Source: Microcoleus vaginatus PCC 9802 (GTDB lineage Bacteria; Cyanobacteriota; Cyanobacteriia; Cyanobacteriales; Microcoleaceae). From it: DNA of 64,000 nt. Made by a program: the position numbers and the translations under genes. Location of the stretch: NCBI GenBank assembly GCA_022701275.1, contig CP031740.1:3545001-3609000 (forward strand), in the 5' to 3' direction. Below are positions 1-9,028 of this stretch, piece by piece. The number at the start of each line of letters is the position of its first letter. Position 1 is the stretch's first letter. Under the pieces are notes generated by a model. It saw nothing but the letters and a program-made list of their open reading frames with translations. It was not told the origin of the DNA and searched no databases.

Positions 1-2570
1 TTATTGATACCGCCGTCGAGCAAGTTTCTGCCCAGTCCACCGTCGAGGATGTCGTCGCCGGCACCGCCGTCGAGGGAGTCGTCGCCAATGCCACCAAGTA
101 AGGTGTCAATCCCAGTGCCACCAAGTATCGAGTCGTCGCCGGATTCTCCCAACATCGAGTCATTGCCTGTTCCGCCATCAATGCTGTCGTTGTTGTCACC
201 GCCCAAGAGGTTGTCATTGTCATTGCCGCCGAACATCAGGTCGTTGCCCAGTCCGCCGATCAGCGAGTCTATGCCGTCTTCGCCGTCAACGGTGTCGTTG
301 CCCAGTCCGCCGTCAACGGTGTCGTTGCCGATCGCACCCACCACCGAGTCGTTGCCTGCTTCACCGAATTCGACGTCGTTGCCGCCACTGCCATCCATGA
401 TGTCGTTGCCGTCGCCGCCAGATAGGGTATCGTCGCCGGCCCCGCCGAGGATGAAGTCGCTGAGGTTGCTGCCTGTAAAGCTGCTGGCCGGGAGTGCGCT
501 GCGATCGACAATATTATCTACCACCGTGATGCTGAAGGATACCGGCCCAACAGTTGCAGACCCGTCGGAGGCGGTAAACGTGAAACTGTCACTGCCACCT
601 GTCGCCAGCAAGTTGTATTTGACGATGTTGTTGTTGATATCGTCTTGGGTGAATTTGCCGCCGACGTTGAGAAAGGTGCTGCCCCTTTGGACAAAACCTC
701 TGGTAGCGTCGGGGGCTTTGGTAATCGTGTAAACGATTTCCGACGGCGTGTTGTCGGGATCTGTCACTAACAAATCCGCAGCGGTGATTGTCTGGGTAGG
801 ATTACTTTTGGCAACCACCACACCGTCGTTAATTACTAGCTGCGGCGGGCTGCTGACGCGGATGGTTGCTACCGCCTGACTTGTGCCACCGTTACCGTCT
901 GAGATCGAGTAGCTGAAGCTGTCAGTACCCGAGAAGCCCGAATTCGGGGTGTATTTGAATACGCCGCCGCCCACGGGAACCAGGTTCCCTTTGCTTGCTG
1001 GAGCAAAAGTCGTGACAGTCAGAGCGCTTTGTTCCGCGTCAGTGTCGTTCAGCAGAACGTTGAGAGTGAGTTCTTGACCCGCAACCGTGGTGAAGTTGTC
1101 GTTAACTGCTTTTGGAGGTTGGTTAAGGATGGGGGTGGGACTGCCTGTCGGCGTCGGACTGCCTGTCGGCGTCGGGAAATTCGGCGTCGGACTGGCTGTC
1201 GGTGTCGGGAACGTCGGCACCGGCTGGTCTGGCGTCGGACTGGTTGTCGGCGTCGGACTGGTTGTCGGCGTCGGACTGGTTGTCGGCGTCGGACTGGTTG
1301 TCGGTGTCGGACTGGTTGTCGGCGTCGGACTGGTTGTCGGCGTCGGACTGGTTGTCGGCGTCGGACTGTCTGGCGGCGTCGGTAGGGGAAGTGGAGTTGC
1401 GCTGCCGGGAACTGTGGGGGCAATTACAAATGAGCTTCGCCCTAGGGTTCTGCTGTCGACTCCGGGCAATACTGCTAAAAAGTCGCCACTGACGCCGTTG
1501 CGAATAATCGTGCTGCCGGCTTTGGTCTCGGTGCTTTGGAAGATTACCAAATCTTCAAACTTGAGGTCGCCACTTAACCCGATTAAATCTTCGCCTTGGC
1601 GAAAGTCTGTGAAAATGTCGGCATCGGCGATGTCGGGGCCGCCTGTGGTGAGAAAGGCCGCGTTAGTGCCGTCGCTGCTGCTGCCACTGGGGGAACTGAA
1701 GGCACCGATGACGAAGACATCTCTGCCTTCGCCTCCTGCCACTACGTCTTTGCCTGCTTCGCCCCAAAGAACGTCGTTGCCCGCGCCGCCGTCCACGATG
1801 TCATCACCGTCGCCGCCGAATACGATGTCGTCGCCGTCGCCGGAAAAAAATGTATCCCCGCCGGCGTTTCCGTAGAGCCAGTCGCCTCCTTCGTTGCCAA
1901 ATACCAAGTCTTCACCATCGCCGCCGAAGAGCGAGTCGTTACCTTGGTCGCCCCACACGATGTCGTCGCCTCGATCGCCCAAAAAGCTATCGTCGCCAGA
2001 GCCTCCACGCAAGCTGTCGCTGCCTTTGCCGCCGTAAGCCGTGTCTCTGCCTTCGCCTCCGATTACCGTGTCGTTGCCGTCATTGCCGTAAAGCACGTCA
2101 GGGTTATTTCCGCCGTCGAGGGAGTCGTTGTCTTTGCCTCCGTACAGGGTATCGAGTCCTGAACCGCCATCGAGAACGTCGTTGCCTGGCGCGCCGAACA
2201 GCACGTCGTCATCGTCGGCCCCGAATATTAAATCGTCGCCGTCGGCTCCTTGCAGGTTGTCGTTGCCTTGCAGGCCGGAAATCACGTCGGGCCCGGGACT
2301 GGCAACTAAGGAGTCGTTGGTTGCTGTGCCGCGGAGCACGCCGCCGATGACTGCGGGCGACGTACCTGAGCCTCCGCCCAATGTGTCGTCTATGCCCCCA
2401 AATGTGTCGTCCCCGGAGGGAGTTGGAGTTGGAGTCGGAGTTGGAGTTGGAGTCGGTTCTGGTGTTGGCGTCGGTTCTGGTGTTGGCGTCGGTTCTGGTG
2501 TTGGCGTCGGTTCTGGTGTAGGTTCTGGTGTTGGTGTTGGTATACTTACTACTGGCACTGCACTTGGCAT
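1..2570 (-). CDS. RTX / cadherin-like giant surface or secreted protein, 5' part (C-terminus outside window)
   Basis: The minus-strand frame is open from ATG at 2570 to the left edge (856 codons, no stop seen). AAAGGAG lies 8-9 bases before the ATG. Domain order: an N-terminal Pro-Thr-Glu linker (about residues 5-55); a block of GGxGxDxx(L/I/V) calcium-binding RTX nonapeptides (about 75-310); a segment with [12 protein letters not shown] typical of the region after RTX blocks in cyanobacteria; a second linker of PTPTTS repeats (about 395-480); a cadherin-like/CSPG-like pair (for example [27 protein letters not shown]); then a second RTX block running off the edge. RTX proteins fold on extracellular calcium and are usually exported by type I secretion with an uncleaved C-terminal signal, which fits the absence of an N-terminal signal peptide. 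A surface adhesin or sheath protein is likely; enzymatic cargo beyond the edge cannot be excluded. The plus-strand open frames here are artefacts of the repeats. Confidence 0.88.
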   Translation of the reverse strand, partial: MPSAVPVVSIPTPTPEPTPEPTPTPEPTPTPEPTPTPEPTPTPTPTPTPTPSGDDTFGGIDDTLGGGSGTSPAVIGGVLRGTATNDSLVASPGPDVISGLQGNDNLQGADGDDLIFGADDDDVLFGAPGNDVLDGGSGLDTLYGGKDNDSLDGGNNPDVLYGNDGNDTVIGGEGRDTAYGGKGSDSLRGGSGDDSFLGDRGDDIVWGDQGNDSLFGGDGEDLVFGNEGGDWLYGNAGGDTFFSGDGDDIVFGGDGDDIVDGGAGNDVLWGEAGKDVVAGGEGRDVFVIGAFSSPSGSSSDGTNAAFLTTGGPDIADADIFTDFRQGEDLIGLSGDLKFEDLVIFQSTETKAGSTIIRNGVSGDFLAVLPGVDSRTLGRSSFVIAPTVPGSATPLPLPTPPDSPTPTTSPTPTTSPTPTTSPTPTTSPTPTTSPTPTTSPTPTTSPTPDQPVPTFPTPTASPTPNFPTPTGSPTPTGSPTPILNQPPKAVNDNFTTVAGQELTLNVLLNDTDAEQSALTVTTFAPASKGNLVPVGGGVFKYTPNSGFSGTDSFSYSISDGNGGTSQAVATIRVSSPPQLVINDGVVVAKSNPTQTITAADLLVTDPDNTPSEIVYTITKAPDATRGFVQRGSTFLNVGGKFTQDDINNNIVKYNLLATGGSDSFTFTASDGSATVGPVSFSITVVDNIVDRSALPASSFTGSNLSDFILGGAGDDTLSGGDGNDIMDGSGGNDVEFGEAGNDSVVGAIGNDTVDGGLGNDTVDGEDGIDSLIGGLGNDLMFGGNDNDNLLGGDNNDSIDGGTGNDSMLGESGDDSILGGTGIDTLLGGIGDDSLDGGAGDDILDGGLGRNLLDGGIN
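1231..1374 (-). repeat. 18-bp tandem repeat encoding PTPTTS linker
   Basis: About eight near-perfect copies of the 18-base unit GGCGTCGGACTGGTTGTC (plus-strand reading) encode Pro-Thr-Pro-Thr-Thr-Ser on the minus strand between two domain blocks of the RTX protein. A related PT-rich repeat lies at about 2420-2545 at the N-terminus. The unit length is a multiple of three, so copy-number change keeps the frame. Confidence 0.9.
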
Positions 2571-2951
2571 TATTTTGGCTCCTTTAAACGACGATCCCGA
2601 TTAACTTTAAGAACTGATTAGTATCAGTTTGTTGCCACAAATCTGGCTTAAAATTGATTAATAATCCCGATCATTTCTAGCATACTAAATCAAAACTGCA
2701 ACGGCTATGGATATTTTTTAAGCCGGGCATCTTTTGATCTCAAAATATTAATGATTGCACGTTTTGCTGCCTATGTTGGGTATACTTTAATATCGCCCCA
2801 TTTCTATAGAACCTAGAAGTCTGGCTTCGAGTCAGCCCGGTGTATTTATCCAGAAGCCGAAAAAATAAAAATTTTCGCTGTCATAATTTTTTCTTTCCTC
2901 CTGCCGAATGCCGAATACATATGTGCCTCTTGCCTTCAAAAGCCCACGTTC
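2571..2951. other. Intergenic region upstream of RTX gene
   Basis: AT-rich, 381 bases, between the stop of the ATPase gene and the RTX start, both on the minus strand. It must contain the RTX promoter, but I see no convincing -35/-10 pair. No small gene or strong hairpin was recognised. Confidence 0.5.
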
Positions 2952-5162
2952 TTATGCTGACTTCTGACAAGAAACAGAGCTGTTAATTAGGGGCAGAAGC
3001 GGCCCGGTTTGTTCTTGTCCACTGACGGATAGTTCGCTGTGGCAAAGGTAAAGCAGGGAACAGCGACTTAACAAATCTAGCAGAATTCGCCGCAGTCGCT
3101 GTTGGTCGGCAGTCGTTTCGTCTTCGGTTTCCCAGGGGCGCCCGAGTTGCGATCGCAAAAATAAGGGAGCACCAAACAATGTCGCCGCACCACCACTCAG
3201 CCACAGGGGCGAGCCGGCATCCAGCCAAAAGTGCCATTTGTGGGCGCGGCGGCTGCTGCGGTACTGAAAGATGTTGGCGAGGGTGACGGCTCTGGCTGCT
3301 GGGCCTTCTGGACGGACTGGAAAGGGGTTGGCGGTGACGGTTCCTTGGCGCAACAACTGGATGAACCGGGCGATCGTTTCTGAGTCGCCGCCGTTTGTTG
3401 GTTCTACGCGCTGCATTCGCCCGTTGATTTCCCAGTAGTGGCTGGCGGTTTCCATTAACTCGCGCAGGGCTGCTAGCCGATCGTAGGGGAGGTATCTGTC
3501 GTTCATGAGAAATTTCTGGATTGCTCGATCGAGCAGGGCAATTGGACTCGGCAACAGCCGCTCTTGCTGTTGCGACCGCTGTTGTTCGATCCACTCCACA
3601 ATCTGATCGTAGGCCCCGGCTGCTCGGTGTCCCAGTCTGTCCCACCGGGGAAAGGCTGTAATTGGCAGCAATTGAGGTCGATCGATATCGGGACAAAAAC
3701 AGTGATCGGCGATTAAACCTGCTCTCACTTGGTCGATCGATTGTTGATTTTGAATTTGAGATTTTAGATTGAACGTCGAGTTGGAATCTTCTGTTTCCAA
3801 TGAACGGTGTTTCTGGCTGCCCAACACTACCAGCATTTCGGCGGCGCCGTCTCGATCGACTAAACGGCCGAGTCCCGGATAAACTAAGGCTAACAAAGTG
3901 AGTAAAGCTCGAATCTCTGGGGTAGTCGAGAGGGGACGCTGATCGTTGAGAGATACGGTGGCGATACCATCTCGCGCAAGAATTTCCGTTAAACTGTAAC
4001 GGGCGATCGCATCCATCCCGGGGGCAATTACGGCGATTTCCTGCGGTTCCACGGCTTGTGACTGCACCGCATCCACGATGATTTCGGCGGTTTCTCGCAG
4101 CAGTTGAGCCCGGGAAGTGGTTTGGAGCGATCGAACTGATCCGGGCAAACTCAAGCCTAAAGGATAAAAACCCTCAGAATTAACTGCTAAACTTACCGCT
4201 AAATCTCCAATCTCTGGGGCTAAACCGGCTTTTGCGTCCAAATTTTCCACGCTTTGACAGCGGTCTTCGAGTCGGGCTAGGTATTCCGTGTCAGCCCCCA
4301 AGCCCAAACGTACTCCTCCATCCCGATTGTAGGAGAACGCCCCCGCTGCACCTTGGTCGAGCATTCGATCGAACAAATGGCGACTTATCGCCGGATAATC
4401 GTCAACATCGTCTGCGATCACAGCTTGGTATCTAGAGGCCAAATGCTGCTGGTAACTACTATCCGGCAACAAATAGCGCCAGTAGAGTTCGCAAACAATC
4501 CCGTAAGTCAGGAGCCCCCGCGTCAAGCACCATTCCCGCCACCTTTCCAGCAACTCTCCCATGCTAGTCCACAGGTTGGTCGAGCCGCCTGAGATAGCAA
4601 ATCCCTGTTCCAGAATGCTGGGAATCTCTTCTCTGGGCGTACCGCTGACAGCAGCAAGTTGTAATAAGTCTAGTGTTCGACGCACCATTCGGTTTGGACT
4701 TACCCCTGTTTGTTGCAAAATGCCTTCGTCTAGTTCGCGACGCCAGAGTCTCGTGGCAAGTTCCAGTTCTGTTTCAGGTTGCAGTCGCAGGGGAAATTGA
4801 GCCCTCAAATCCAGCGACTGAACTAGCAGGGGCCAAAATAGCAATACCTCCTGCTCAAAAAAACCGAAGGGCGTTGTGGAGTGAAAGGTATATTTTCCTT
4901 CGGTAGCGACGGCGATGCGATCGGCCAATTCTAGCCGGTTGTCTCCGTTAGCTGCTAAGACTAAAATTGCTGGGGCAGTTTGTCCAGCCCGCCGCCGCCC
5001 GGAACTTGATCGCCCTGAAACTTTTGTGGGCAAGGGCTTGACAGTTTTGCTCCAAATGCAGAACTGCTCGACTAAACGAGTGGTTTTGCCACTTCGGGCA
5101 GATCCGACAATCCAAACTGAATCCTCGGTGGCAGTTCTCAATTTATGTAAATTTGTTACCAT
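2952..5162 (-). CDS. SF1 helicase-like (UvrD/AddB-type) P-loop ATPase, 736 aa
   Basis: The N-terminus carries a Walker A loop, GSARSGKTTRL (about residues 20-30). A Walker-B-like acidic stretch, VIADDVDDYP, lies near residue 250. A later block, EIAVIAPGMDAIARYSL (about 375-390), followed by a variable loop and SLNDQRPLSTTPEIRAL, resembles the second RecA-like domain of UvrD/PcrA and AddB proteins. Many cyanobacteria carry a protein of this kind, often labelled recombinase family or helicase-like. A role in DNA recombination or repair is inferred from the fold. I do not see a clear C-terminal nuclease motif or an AddB-type iron-sulphur cysteine cluster, so enzymatic activity is uncertain. ATG at 5162 is the first start in frame. 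The neighbour pcxA is divergent, 52 bases away. Confidence 0.7.
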   Translation of the reverse strand: MVTNLHKLRTATEDSVWIVGSARSGKTTRLVEQFCIWSKTVKPLPTKVSGRSSSGRRRAGQTAPAILVLAANGDNRLELADRIAVATEGKYTFHSTTPFGFFEQEVLLFWPLLVQSLDLRAQFPLRLQPETELELATRLWRRELDEGILQQTGVSPNRMVRRTLDLLQLAAVSGTPREEIPSILEQGFAISGGSTNLWTSMGELLERWREWCLTRGLLTYGIVCELYWRYLLPDSSYQQHLASRYQAVIADDVDDYPAISRHLFDRMLDQGAAGAFSYNRDGGVRLGLGADTEYLARLEDRCQSVENLDAKAGLAPEIGDLAVSLAVNSEGFYPLGLSLPGSVRSLQTTSRAQLLRETAEIIVDAVQSQAVEPQEIAVIAPGMDAIARYSLTEILARDGIATVSLNDQRPLSTTPEIRALLTLLALVYPGLGRLVDRDGAAEMLVVLGSQKHRSLETEDSNSTFNLKSQIQNQQSIDQVRAGLIADHCFCPDIDRPQLLPITAFPRWDRLGHRAAGAYDQIVEWIEQQRSQQQERLLPSPIALLDRAIQKFLMNDRYLPYDRLAALRELMETASHYWEINGRMQRVEPTNGGDSETIARFIQLLRQGTVTANPFPVRPEGPAARAVTLANIFQYRSSRRAHKWHFWLDAGSPLWLSGGAATLFGAPLFLRSQLGRPWETEDETTADQQRLRRILLDLLSRCSLLYLCHSELSVSGQEQTGPLLPLINSSVSCQKSA

Positions 5163-5214
5163 ACCGTGAATACTTTAATCACTAATGTCTACAGCCAACT
5201 AACCAGCTTTAGCT

Positions 5215-6579
5215 ATGAATACTTCTCCGTGGAACAGGATTGTAAAATATCTCTACAGCGTTCACCAATGGTATCGAGAAACCCCTGAGAGGGCGCTAGA
5301 ACAGGCCTACGATGCTGCGTTAGCAATTAAGGCGATCGAAGACGAGCATTTTGGCGGTCAAAGAATTTCTGAGCGATCGGGAGATTACGGACACAGCACC
5401 CTGTCTTACTTTAAATCCGAACTGCAAAAATACCTCAAGGTCATCCAAACCAGAATGGTTGAGTTTAATGCTAGCCGTTCTTTTTTGGAACTGCCGGAGC
5501 GAGTGGGGGCAAAACCGAAAACGGGGCACAGCACGGATCATCACCCGCACGGATTACATCTCAACAATAAAGATAGAGCCTCCCTTATATTTGAGAAGCT
5601 AGAGTTTATTGATGGAGTCATCGACAAGTATATTAATAATAGTAGATCAACCGCAATTGTTCCGGTTGTCAGTTCAGTAAATGTGCAGGCAAAATCTACA
5701 ACAAATAGCAGCTATCCACCTGACCAAAATAAAGGTTCAGCTAATTCTGTTAAAATTCACGATGGTGAGGTTGATACTAACTATGAAGAAGTAAATTTAT
5801 TACCGCGCTCACTTTTGGGAACTTTGAATCGAATCACTAAAGATTTAGACCCGGGAGCTGAAAAAGAAGTAGTCAAGAATTTTCGCAATTCCAAAGTAAA
5901 AACTATTATTTCTCTCAGATTTATTTTGCTTTTGATTTTAGTTCCGCTGTTGACGAATCAAATCTCCAAAAACTTTCTAGTCGGACCGATAGTTGACCAT
6001 TTTAGAGGCCAAGAAAATGCTCCACTTTTCATAAATGTTAACCTGGAAGAAGAAGCATTTCAAGAACTGGAGAGATTTGAGCAACACCTCAAATTTGAAA
6101 GGTTAATAGGCACTGCTCCGTCGCTTTCTTTAGAGGAAACGGAAAAGAAGATTGCCGAGAAAGCAGTTGAGCTAGCGGAGGAATACCGCGCTGAAAGTGG
6201 TGGAGCTATTAAAAATATTTTTTCTGATTTGATTTCCTGCATGGCCTTTGCCGCGATTATCGTCACTAACAAGAAAGAGATTGAGATTTTAAAGTCTTTC
6301 ATGGATGATGTGATTTACGGGCTCAGCGACAGTGCTAAAGCTTTCGTAATTATTTTGTTTACGGATGTGTTTGTTGGATTCCACTCGCCTCATGGTTGGG
6401 AAGTAGTTCTCGAAGGTGTATCGAGGCATTTGGGACTGCCAGAAAATAGGCAGTTCATATTTTTGTTCATTGCAACGTTTCCAGTGATATTGGATACGGT
6501 ATTTAAGTATTGGATATTCCGTTATTTAAACCGGAGTTCGCCTTCGGCTGTTGCTACTTACAAGAATATGAACGAATAA
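5215..6579 (+). CDS. pcxA: Proton extrusion protein PcxA (CemA/CotA-like)
   Basis: 454 residues, close to the usual length of cyanobacterial PcxA/PxcA. The long soluble N-terminal half (about 1-225) begins with a segment typical of the family (YSVHQWYRETPERALEQAY). The C-terminal half is the CemA-like membrane domain, with likely membrane segments near residues 230-250 (IISLRFILLLILVPLL), 340-355 (FSDLISCMAFAAIIV), 370-392 (AKAFVIILFTDVFVGFHS) and 412-434, ending in WIFRYLNRSSPSAVATYKNM as in CemA relatives. The family is needed for light-induced proton extrusion and supports inorganic carbon uptake, acting in the cytoplasmic membrane (chloroplast envelope for CemA). Monocistronic as far as can be seen: divergent from the ATPase gene and convergent with rodA. 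No strong Shine-Dalgarno sequence before the ATG. Confidence 0.9.
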   Translation: MNTSPWNRIVKYLYSVHQWYRETPERALEQAYDAALAIKAIEDEHFGGQRISERSGDYGHSTLSYFKSELQKYLKVIQTRMVEFNASRSFLELPERVGAKPKTGHSTDHHPHGLHLNNKDRASLIFEKLEFIDGVIDKYINNSRSTAIVPVVSSVNVQAKSTTNSSYPPDQNKGSANSVKIHDGEVDTNYEEVNLLPRSLLGTLNRITKDLDPGAEKEVVKNFRNSKVKTIISLRFILLLILVPLLTNQISKNFLVGPIVDHFRGQENAPLFINVNLEEEAFQELERFEQHLKFERLIGTAPSLSLEETEKKIAEKAVELAEEYRAESGGAIKNIFSDLISCMAFAAIIVTNKKEIEILKSFMDDVIYGLSDSAKAFVIILFTDVFVGFHSPHGWEVVLEGVSRHLGLPENRQFIFLFIATFPVILDTVFKYWIFRYLNRSSPSAVATYKNMNE

Positions 6580-6587
6580 TCAGAGGC

Positions 6588-6699
6588 GAAGGAAGAAGGA
6601 AGAAGGAAGAAGGAAGAAGGAAGAAGGAAGAAGAAGGAAGGAAGAAGGAAGAAGAAAGGAAGAAGGAAGAAGAAAGGAAGAAGGAAGAAGAAAGGAAGA
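6588..6699. repeat. 112-base uninterrupted purine tract, GGAAGAA-type microsatellite
   Basis: Starting eight bases after the pcxA stop, the plus strand holds only A and G from 6588 to 6699, mostly tandem GGAAGAA and GGAAGAAGAAA variants. The open frame running through it encodes a low-complexity KKEEERK tail overlapping pcxA and is not a believable gene. Confidence 0.9.
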
Positions 6700-6963
6700 T
6701 GTAATAATAGCAAGGGTTTCAGGCATTAATAACGTCTTCAGTAGGGCGTATACTGCACACAGAGTGCCTTACTCATAGCCCATAAAACCATTTATTGTTT
6801 GCGTCAGGAGTGGTTTAATTAAGTTGATATACTTAAGCTGTTTGGCTTCTAAATTTTATTTTTGGGCGGGTTGTCGCGCGCACCCCACAAGAATTTTATC
6901 AAACTTGACAGTCATCAAGGCTCGGCTCAGGAAGCGTAAAATTTAGATGCGCCTAGGCCGCTC
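6700..6963. other. Intergenic spacer between convergent pcxA and rodA
   Basis: Together with the purine tract and the terminator below, this fills the 465 bases between the two stops. No gene or recognisable RNA was found. Confidence 0.5.
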
Positions 6964-7022
6964 AAAAAAAAATGCGATCGCCCGCAGAATCTCTCGAAAG
7001 AAATCAAAAGCGCGATCGCATT
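6964..7022 (-). terminator. Rho-independent-like terminator of rodA built from two HIP1 palindromes
   Basis: Arms AATGCGATCGC (6971-6981) and GCGATCGCATT (7012-7022) pair perfectly over 11 bp with a 30-base loop. On the minus strand the stem is followed by nine T residues (6972-6964). It lies 22 bases after the rodA stop. Each arm contains a HIP1 octamer, itself a palindrome, so alternative local hairpins are possible. Confidence 0.7.
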
Positions 7023-7044
7023 CCCAGAAGCAATTACCAATGAC

Positions 7045-8304
7045 CTAATTCCAACGCTTCTTGCGCTGTCGCTGGCTTGCCACCGCCTCCACCAGTCCCA
7101 GGCCGAGAAAATTACTCAGCAGCGACGCATTCCCGTAACTTAGGAAAGGCAGGGGAATGCCCGTAACTGGAGCCAAGCCAATGTTCATCCCAATATTTAC
7201 GAACACCTGAAAAATCAACATTGACAGTACGCCGATCGCCAGCAAAGAACCAAAATTATCGTTAGCAGTTTGAGCGATCGTCACCAACCGGAAACAAATT
7301 ATCCAGAACACCAACAACACGCCAATACAGCCAATAAAACCCAATTCTTCGCCAATAGCTGAAAAGATAAAGTCCGTATGCTGTTCGGGAATAAAGTTAA
7401 GCTGAGTTTGCGTTCCCTGAAACAAACCGCGGCCCTTCAATTCCCCAGCGCCAATAGCAATCCGAGATTGAATCAAGTGATATCCGCTACCTAAAGGGTC
7501 TTTCTCGGGGTTTAAAAACCCTGTCAGGCGCATTTTTTGATAATCCTTGAGCACATTCCAAAAAATATGTCCGAGGTGTCCAGAAACAACGTTCACCAAC
7601 ACAGTACCGAAAGTCCCCAACCAGGGCCAAGGCAGGGTTCGCCAAGCAATAATACCCGCAACAACTACCCAGGCTATCCAAATCGGTGTAGACAAGTTAT
7701 TGAAGAGAACTGAGATGAGAGGAGAGAATAGCAATATTAGCCAGCCGGGATTGACATTTCCCCAGTAAAACATCCCCATTGTGATCGCGCCGAACACTAG
7801 GGAAGTACCTAAATTTGGTTCGGCAAAGATCAATCCCCAGGGTACAGCCATAATCGCCAGCATCCTCAACATATCCCGGACTGTGGGGACACTCTTCTCG
7901 TGCAGGAGAGCTGCTAAAGTGACAATCATGCCTACTTTGGCAAATTCTGAGGGTTGCAGGTAGAAGCCGCCGATGTTGATCCACCGCTGGGCACCGAGCC
8001 CTGTAGTACCGATAAAACGCACTGCGATCAGCGACAAATTGATTAATATGTAAATCGGCCATTTCCACTCAATCAGTATTTGGTAGCGACAGCGGGAAAT
8101 GATGATGGCGAGGAACAAACCGACTCCCCCAGTTACCCAGTGCCGCCACCAGTTGATGAGTCCCTGGTTAATTTCGACGCTGTGGATCATGATTCCGCCG
8201 AAGATGGTGAGGCTGATGCAAGCGGCAAACAGCCAAGGGTCTGCTTCTTCCCAGGGTTTGAAGATGAATTTCCAGCGGTTTCTGAGTTGTATTCTCTGCA
8301 ACAT
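7045..8304 (-). CDS. rodA: Rod shape-determining protein RodA (SEDS glycosyltransferase)
   Basis: 419 residues with about ten membrane segments. Family signatures are clear: GSGYHLIQSRIAIGAGELKG and PEQHTDFIFSAIGEELGF in the central and periplasmic loops, and APVTGIPLPFLSYGNASLLS near the C-terminus. SEDS proteins polymerise peptidoglycan from lipid II. RodA acts in lateral-wall elongation with a class B PBP and MreBCD, while FtsW acts at the septum. RodA rather than FtsW is chosen from the IPEQHTDFIF and GRGLFQGTQTQLN wording and the length. The only in-frame ATG is at 8304. It is preceded by a heptamer repeat rather than a Shine-Dalgarno sequence. Confidence 0.92.
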   Translation of the reverse strand: MLQRIQLRNRWKFIFKPWEEADPWLFAACISLTIFGGIMIHSVEINQGLINWWRHWVTGGVGLFLAIIISRCRYQILIEWKWPIYILINLSLIAVRFIGTTGLGAQRWINIGGFYLQPSEFAKVGMIVTLAALLHEKSVPTVRDMLRMLAIMAVPWGLIFAEPNLGTSLVFGAITMGMFYWGNVNPGWLILLFSPLISVLFNNLSTPIWIAWVVVAGIIAWRTLPWPWLGTFGTVLVNVVSGHLGHIFWNVLKDYQKMRLTGFLNPEKDPLGSGYHLIQSRIAIGAGELKGRGLFQGTQTQLNFIPEQHTDFIFSAIGEELGFIGCIGVLLVFWIICFRLVTIAQTANDNFGSLLAIGVLSMLIFQVFVNIGMNIGLAPVTGIPLPFLSYGNASLLSNFLGLGLVEAVASQRQRKKRWN

Positions 8305-8619
8305 GAGGATTTTAGATTTTAGATTTTAGATTTTAGATTATCGAGCTGATTTTCGGAAGTTGTGGATATATTTCGGATGCAGAACCTGCACCGTACTGTA
8401 GAAGCTTGAGTGTGAGTACCTCACATTATTCGGGGAGTTGTAGCGAGGTTCCGGGCCGTCAGCAACGGGCTTGGATGCCCGCGCGCCAAAATCTCCATGT
8501 AGGGTGGGTCGGGCCACGCGCCTTACCACGATTTGGAACGACGCATCAAGGTTTGAGGTGACAGCGGGCGGTTCCCGATCACACAACAGCCTGATCGAAA
8601 TCGGCAAGTCGGAGAATCG
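8305..8619. other. Intergenic region with repeats, no gene accepted
   Basis: 315 bases between the VOC gene and rodA, both minus strand. It holds the GATTTTA heptamer array, a small hairpin (TGTGAG-TAC-CTCACA around 8410-8425) and one arm of the dispersed GTAGGGTG repeat (8499-8510). A minus-strand open frame of 89 codons crosses the repeats but has no family resemblance. Confidence 0.6.
8308..8335. repeat. Heptamer tandem repeat (GATTTTA)x4
   Basis: Four perfect GATTTTA units, ending three bases from the rodA start codon, so they form the rodA 5' leader. The same heptamer occurs three times at 43946-43966. It is a short tandem repeat of the kind common in cyanobacterial intergenic DNA. Confidence 0.9.
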
Positions 8620-8967
8620 TCAGGCCGGTTCGTAAAGATACTCAAAACCGTTACCATCTGGATCTCGGCCGTAAAAAGATGCTGTACCGTCGCGGTGTTC
8701 GTGAACGTGGGTGACGGAAACACCATCGGCTTTGAGTTGTTCGTAGGCGGATTCCATTTCGGCGCGATCGTCAAATACAAACCCAAAATGCGGCCCTGCT
8801 TGGTCGTAACTCGGACTCAACAGCGCCAATCCGTCCTCTCCTGCTTTCAAATAAGCCCAGTCTGCATCTTTCCAGACTAACTCCATACCCAAGTTGCGGT
8901 AGAATTCAGCAGACTTCTCTATGTCTTGCACGCAGACGGCTACGTGTCCCAATCGTTTTAGTTTCAT
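8620..8967 (-). CDS. VOC-superfamily (glyoxalase/bleomycin-resistance fold) protein
   Basis: 115 residues: one complete glyoxalase-like module of two beta-alpha-beta-beta-beta halves. The N-terminal RLGHVAVCVQDIEKSAEFYR and the C-terminal ASFYGRDPDGNGFEYLYEP are classic for the superfamily, the latter being the usual metal-ligand-bearing strand (ligands plausibly His8, His at about 69, Glu at about 111). The protein probably dimerises to form metal sites. Substrate cannot be told: glyoxalase I, fosfomycin-type transferase and dioxygenase relatives share this fold. Monocistronic. Confidence 0.8.
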   Translation of the reverse strand: MKLKRLGHVAVCVQDIEKSAEFYRNLGMELVWKDADWAYLKAGEDGLALLSPSYDQAGPHFGFVFDDRAEMESAYEQLKADGVSVTHVHEHRDGTASFYGRDPDGNGFEYLYEPA

Positions 8968-9028
8968 ATCTACAAAGTTTATGGTTGTTCTTTCGTTTAT
9001 TGTATCTATTTTCTGATTTTTTGCTCGA

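Noticed and set aside
4..732. Plus-strand open frame of 242 codons, Pro/Ser-rich
   Set aside because: It is the antisense of RTX GGxGxD codons on the minus strand; the sense frame gives a recognised protein family and continues from a start with a good ribosome site.
1029..2604. Several overlapping plus- and minus-strand low-complexity frames (Arg- or Val/Gly-rich)
   Set aside because: Products of 18-bp tandem repeats and RTX repeats read out of frame.
6510..6704. Lys/Glu-rich 64-codon frame after pcxA
   Set aside because: Begins inside pcxA and consists of the translated purine microsatellite.
8338..8607. Minus-strand 89-codon frame between VOC and rodA genes
   Set aside because: Crosses a dispersed repeat arm and a small hairpin, has no ribosome site or recognisable motif.
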